This document shows positions 53,526 to 59,750 of a stretch of DNA of 64,000 nucleotides, piece after piece. Within the stretch, counting starts at the first letter, position 1, and each line of letters begins with the position of its first letter. This DNA is from Glossina fuscipes. Its lineage: Eukaryota; Arthropoda; Insecta; Diptera; Glossinidae. The stretch is from positions 2,466,169 through 2,530,168 of the forward strand of contig NW_023998433.1 in the NCBI RefSeq assembly GCF_014805625.2, in the 5' to 3' direction. The notes beneath the pieces are model-generated. The model did not search any database, had not been told where the DNA came from, and saw only the letters and a program-made list of their open reading frames with translations. The translations under genes were made by a program, and so were the position numbers.

Positions 53526-56500
53526 TTATTTATTTTTCTTTTCCTTATTTTCATCTTCCATTTACATATTTGCATTTTGTTGGCTTCGTCGGAGTAGCAA
53601 GTGCCAGCTAACGTAAATTGTTGTTTATTTATATTTAAAGTAGAGGGTTTTTTCTTCCCAATTTTGTTGTTGCCTTTGTTATATAAAAGAGTTATTTATG
53701 TGTTCATAAATATTTTCCCAACATTTTTTTGATTGTTGACTTTAGCTTATATAAGAAACAAGTGACAGCGCCGGCGATGGTGGTAGTGTTTATAATTTAC
53801 AGAAATAATTTTATAAATTTAGCATAATTCGGATTTTTTTTATTGCTTCATTTTTTTTCATTAGCTCTCTCCAGTTGTTTGGCAGTAGAAATACTTTTAT
53901 AATAAAATTAAATTCCATTGATGACGGCTAATACGAAAAATGTAAAAGAAAATGAACGAATTCAAATTTAACACTTTCGAGCAAATGGTGAAAACAAAAA
54001 TTCCAACACGAAGAAATTTAATCAATTCTCTATTGTAGGCGTGACTGCGTATCTGGTGAAATCACAAGTAACTTCTCCACGTATTGTTTAAATCAACAAA
54101 GTGAAAGTCAAGTTGAATTCAAAAACCAACTAAGCCATAGATACGAACCCAATATTCAGCCCGTAATCCAATTCTTTATGTTGTGGTTTTTAAACATTTC
54201 GCCGTCTTTCGAGTGTTGTTATATATAACCTTTTTAAAATGATACTCCATTTCCGTTCGTTTCTTTTGAGTTTATATGATGATCGACTTTGACTTATTTC
54301 TCATAGTAATAATAACCAGGTAGCACAGACATTTGTTATCCAATCATTTATCAAAAATTTAAGTTCCATCGTGAAAACTTTTCTTTCGTCACTGCGAAGG
54401 CATAATTGCCCTATCGCAAATAAGACACAGAGGAGAGTAAAATGTAAATAAATTTATAACTGTGCCTGAGAATGCTGCCCATACGAGCCGTTCTATCAGC
54501 TAATCTCAACTAGCTAATTCTAGAAACTGGGCATCGTACTGTTTTTCCATTCTTTTTAGAACAAATTTAAAGAAAAGAAGTTCTCTAGCTCATGTGGCAT
54601 GTGGTTAGACAATAACGTGAAATGTATATATGTGATAGGGAATTGCCCGTCTATATACATTTTCGCCTGTCCACCGTTAAATCTGTCTGAAAGATAACAT
54701 TGAGAACATGTGTAGTGTTTCGATGAGAGTGGTTTGTTGGCAGATGGAGAGCATGTCCAGTTGCTCGCCCACTTTGTATATATGCAGACACAATAGTCAC
54801 TGTCATGAAATTGTCTTTGAAGAGCCATTCGCAATTGTCGAAGAATTTAGCTTTCCCTTAACAGTTTGTATCAGATTTCTTGAATAGACCTTGATCAGCG
54901 CAAGTATAAACCCCATGTCAACTGTTCTAATTATTAAAACATTTTCAACACCATATATTAGCCAGTTACATGCCTTGTGATTACATGCTTGGGAATTTCG
55001 AGATATTTTTAATCGAAAACCATTGGTAATGATAAGGCTTAGTTCCCTCTTGATGACTGCATAGGCAAAGGAAATTGTCAAGCCAGATTATCGAAAAATA
55101 TATACAACGATTATAAAAGGGCAACATCTTCAGTTTCCAAACAACAATGTTTCGCTCAATATATGAACGAATTCTTCGTCTCTGTAACGTAACTGCCTCT
55201 ATCCACCATCGTGAGTGACGAACTATTTGTTGAAATAATATCGTACTATGTTAGTCGGTTTTAAATTTCGCTGGGATGATTTGACATACATGAAATAAGG
55301 CGAAAAAGGATTAAGACAAGATTAGAGACTCTGTGATCTAAATTTTCTACCCTTTTTTTTATTAATTCGAAATGCCACCAGCTTTTCAGCTTTTCAATAA
55401 CAAACTTACGTGAACTGCACCAAATTTTATTAATAAATTTTATATATTCATATGCGATCTACTTAAATTACCACGCTGTATACACTATTAATCTTGCTTG
55501 CTATATGGAGATTAATCTTACCACTACATACAGTTTACTTTACGGAAAACTTTGCTATTTATATGCGAAAGTGGGAAAAAATCGACCATGCCCACACAAA
55601 GTTATTATTATTTTATTTTTTCTAAATTTTATACTTCTTTATTACAAGGTAAGCAATACAGAATATTTAAAATGATTTTGTACATTCCTCAAATGAAGGC
55701 ATATTATCTGCCTAAAAAGGTGTTCATTTTAAAATATATATGGTGGGCACCACAAGCTGATTAATGAATATTTTCTTAATAATATCGTCAATAAGGGTGT
55801 CAAATGAAAAGACTTGGTAAGTGGAAGGTGACCACCTAAGTATATTAATTCTAAATTAATTAGGACGAATGTTATGACATCTTAACCATTCCTTTTACTA
55901 AAGATAAATAAAAGGAAGGAAGGTGTGCTAGTGATTTTAACGATGAGGGCATGCCAGATTCGACCTCAGCCGAATACCATTTTCTTATTTGTTTCTTTTG
56001 AAAATTTTATTTCGTAGATTCAAAAATTTTTTACATTCTGTACCAGGTCTCGTGTTTGCAACCAACAAGCCCCAACGGGAACAAAAATTGTCGTTAACTT
56101 CCCGTTTCTGGAAAATTTTCTTATAAACAGCGGACGCGCCAAACTGCATAATGTCAAATTTTTTTTATTGTACTTTTTAGACAAAAAATTTTTTTCGAAA
56201 TTAATAGATATAATTATTTTTATTTTTTTCGTAGAAACTCGAATTTCATACGCATACCGGTACCGCCCTTTTTCCAGCACAATTCTCATTGAATTATGAA
56301 TTTGTCGATACCGAGCAAGGTGGTGAACCTTGGCCGGGTCGTCGTGGTGAGGAACCAATACCGCCGCTTTGTTCACGTGTATTTCGTAAGCGAAAAGGCA
56401 ATGTACAAGTTCCGCGAAACGTTTTCCTTTTCGGACGAGGAGGTGCCAAAAATCTTACCTGCTTATATCGTTTCGAGGCAGGACCATCGGAACGAGTGCG

Positions 56501-58154
56501 TTTGGTGTTGCATAATGTCTCCTTTGGAGACGGCACTACTTGCACCACAGACAATGATCTGCACACCGGTCGGCCGAAATGCAATCAATTGGATCCCGAG
56601 GGTAGAATAACAGAATTAAAACTATACGATGTACCCTTTCGTGACGTGAAAATACAATTGGGTTGTTTTTGTGATAATTCAAGTGTCCTGTATAGTAATG
56701 CTCCATTGACGTTTGTCTCCAACTCACGCATAATGGAATTAACCTTTACCGTCAGTAAATTAAATATATCGGAGGATTTTGCAGATGTTTACTTCTTCGC
56801 TTCGTACGAGTTTAAGAGAGTAAGTGAATGCCGAAAACGATTAAAATTGAAAGGAGCGGGAGGAGAAGATGAAATCAAATATCCAATGAAATCGCAAGAC
56901 TCCAGTTGTGAGGGTTTATCGTGGTATATCGAAGCTCAAACACTTGACAAGTCGTTGTTCGTGCAAACATGGGGTTCATATTTACCAGTGGATCCCACTT
57001 CAGAAGATGCTATGAGATGTCACACTAAAAATCGCTTAATGATTTATTCGGGTCGTCCCTTGAGACCAATGCGGGTCGTATGCCCTGCTCAGAGTGGACC
57101 ACGTCCCACCTCTCTCCATATATTCTCCGAGGACTGGACGAACGGCCAACCAATATTTACCAACAAGTAAGTTTACATGAGAACAAATCTAAATCACAAT
57201 TAACATTCATCCCCCAGTCAAGATTTTTATATGAGAAAAAAACAAAGTTGCATAACCGATAAAACTAAATACGGCAGGATAGCCGTGTTATTAATAGAAA
57301 TGTGACAAAAGCCATGTTATAAGCAGTAAAGTGAGCACACTTTGCGTAACTTTTCCAGAAGGTTTGAACATTAATTAAAAAACGATATCTATTTCGCAGC
57401 TCATGTTGCCTTTTGGCTAAAGAAGTGAAGACGAAACGTATTTCCAAACTTATGGCCAAACTGTAAAACTTTGGTCCGACAACTTCATGTTACGAAATAT
57501 TGAAATTATTATTGTTCTTGTCGGTGGTTGAATGTGTGTAGCTTGTATGTGTGCATGCGTGGGTGTTTGGGTGTATATATATGTCTGGTTGCATATTTAG
57601 TGTTCATTTTCCCAACTCCAAAAACCAAAACAATTCACTTAAGTGTATGTAAAAGGATAATAGCTACAAATACAGAAATATATGTGTAGATGTACAAATG
57701 CATAATTACATACATACATATGCATATGTAAATATGCGTGAGTTTTGGAAAGGGCCCACAAACTCTCTTCTTTATTGTAATGCTGCGAATGTTCAGTCGA
57801 TAAATTACTACTACAGTTGTCTATAGATGTACATAAACGCGTATCATACATTCATGTAGAAGTGATACAAACAGGCTGAGAAATATATAAATATATATAT
57901 ATATATATGTATACAATTGTATATACAGTTGTAAGTAGTACTTGATTACGCCACACCGATGTACGAATACTCACACATAATCTACGCATATCCTGTTAAA
58001 ATGTGTTTACTGCCATAGTCTGGCCTGCTTTCCTACGGTCCTATCGTCCTATGGTCCTTTTCGCATCTATTTGCAGATTCTGCACAATTACTTTTGTAAC
58101 AACATTCGTAGATTGCCACGAACACAAATATTCGTTAATACGTATACGCATATA

Positions 58155-58194
<40 letters not shown>

Positions 58195-59712
58195 GCATAT
58201 ATATTTTTTATATATAAATGTGTAGATATATTTTTACTTATACAAATATGAAGGATAAATTTATCCTTAAACGCTAGTGTCAGCAATTTGCGGATTAAAT
58301 GCAACAACATGGAAATAAAATGATACAAAATTCAAAATAATTTCAATCCCGTTACCTCAGCGCCTTCCTCCTCTCTTTCGCTTACTCATTCATTATACGG
58401 TTTATATGTGCGAATATGCGATTTTTGACAACACGTCATTTAGTCTGTCGTTTCGAATATATGAATATTTTTAAATATATACATGTGTAAGATATGTATA
58501 CGATAAGAACGAGGCAATACTAAATATATGTATATATACTAAGAATATCATAATAAACTGGATTATGGATCAGCTAAAAAGTTAAATGCTTTTGATCACG
58601 AAGATATTATTTAAAAATATAAAATAAATTTTTAATTATTAATATTCAACCAATACGAACACACATGAAATTACTTCCAATTATATTACGAAACTTTATC
58701 TAATAAATAAAAGTATGTTAAACGAATCTTTTTACTTGTGCAACATCAAATGATACCACATGTCATACTCCTAGTAGTAATATTTACGGGGGGGGGGGGG
58801 GGGTCATAAAAAAACTACTCCACATAATTAATCTCAATCCTCCAAAAGTTAAAAAAAAGAAAAAAGTTTACTAAGTTAGATCCATTCTACGACATCAGAT
58901 AATTCCCTCAATTATTGTACGCACATAAAGGAATTATCCATTTTTTGATTGCGAAAGTAAACGTAAATCCAACACAATTTTAATTGAGATTTGGATCAAA
59001 TTGTCTTTCTCAATAAATTGTTTGGATATTGACATTATTTGTGGAAATGTCTTCCACGGAACATCTCACCGAAATGAACTCCCTTTCAGGCAATTTTGTC
59101 CTTTTTTCGTTTGCATAACCCAAAAGTATAGGCTAGAGACGACCCAAGGGCTACAGTTAGAGAAAGAGGGATAGGATGTTAAGCTGCTCGAACTAATTTC
59201 CTCAGTTCTTATAAAAACGAGAACTTCTGTAAACCGCAAGAATAGAAATAAAATGCCGAAATTTCACTTACCCACAGCATTCATCGGTTACCCATAAACG
59301 TGTCCAGAAAGTTGAATAACTTTGAAAAGTCTACAAAATGCTTTCCTCAACAACTTATCAAGGCCAACAGGTTGTTTAGGAGGTAAATTAGTACTTATTA
59401 CGAGAAAAAAATTAAATATTTAGGTCAAACCAATTTTTAGATATCTGTAATCAGATTTTTTTCACTTTGCATTTCAAAGTAAAAACAAATTAAATTTTCT
59501 AAATCTTTGCAAAACATAAAAGAGAGAACCGAGGAGCTTTATTGATCTAAAAAGTTATGGAAACTTCAAATCATGTTTATTTAAGTTACGGTAGTAACCC
59601 TGGCCACCTGAATTTTTATTCGATTGATTTAAATTTTTGACTGCAGCTCCAAAATAAGATTTCGTGTAGTAACGAAAAAATAAAACAATAATCAAATTTC
59701 AAGCAATGTTTC

Positions 59713-59750
<38 letters not shown>

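Larger units (their letters stand above)
49255..56234. other. Intron (7.0 kb)
   Basis: GTAAGC donor and TTTTTTTCGTAG acceptor. AT-rich DNA with a poly(A) run at about 50069-50085, an AAT microsatellite (50239-50268), a TA tract (53492-53522) and a TATACCC-family tail copy (55480-55996). The adjoining minus-strand frames at 54556-55081 could be one frame with a shift, but I recognise no domain in them. No exon is supported. Confidence 0.7.

Noticed and set aside
54556..55081. Two overlapping minus-strand frames that might be one frameshifted gene inside intron 7
   Set aside because: No domain, signal peptide or motif is recognisable and codon composition is like the surrounding intron; I cannot support a gene.
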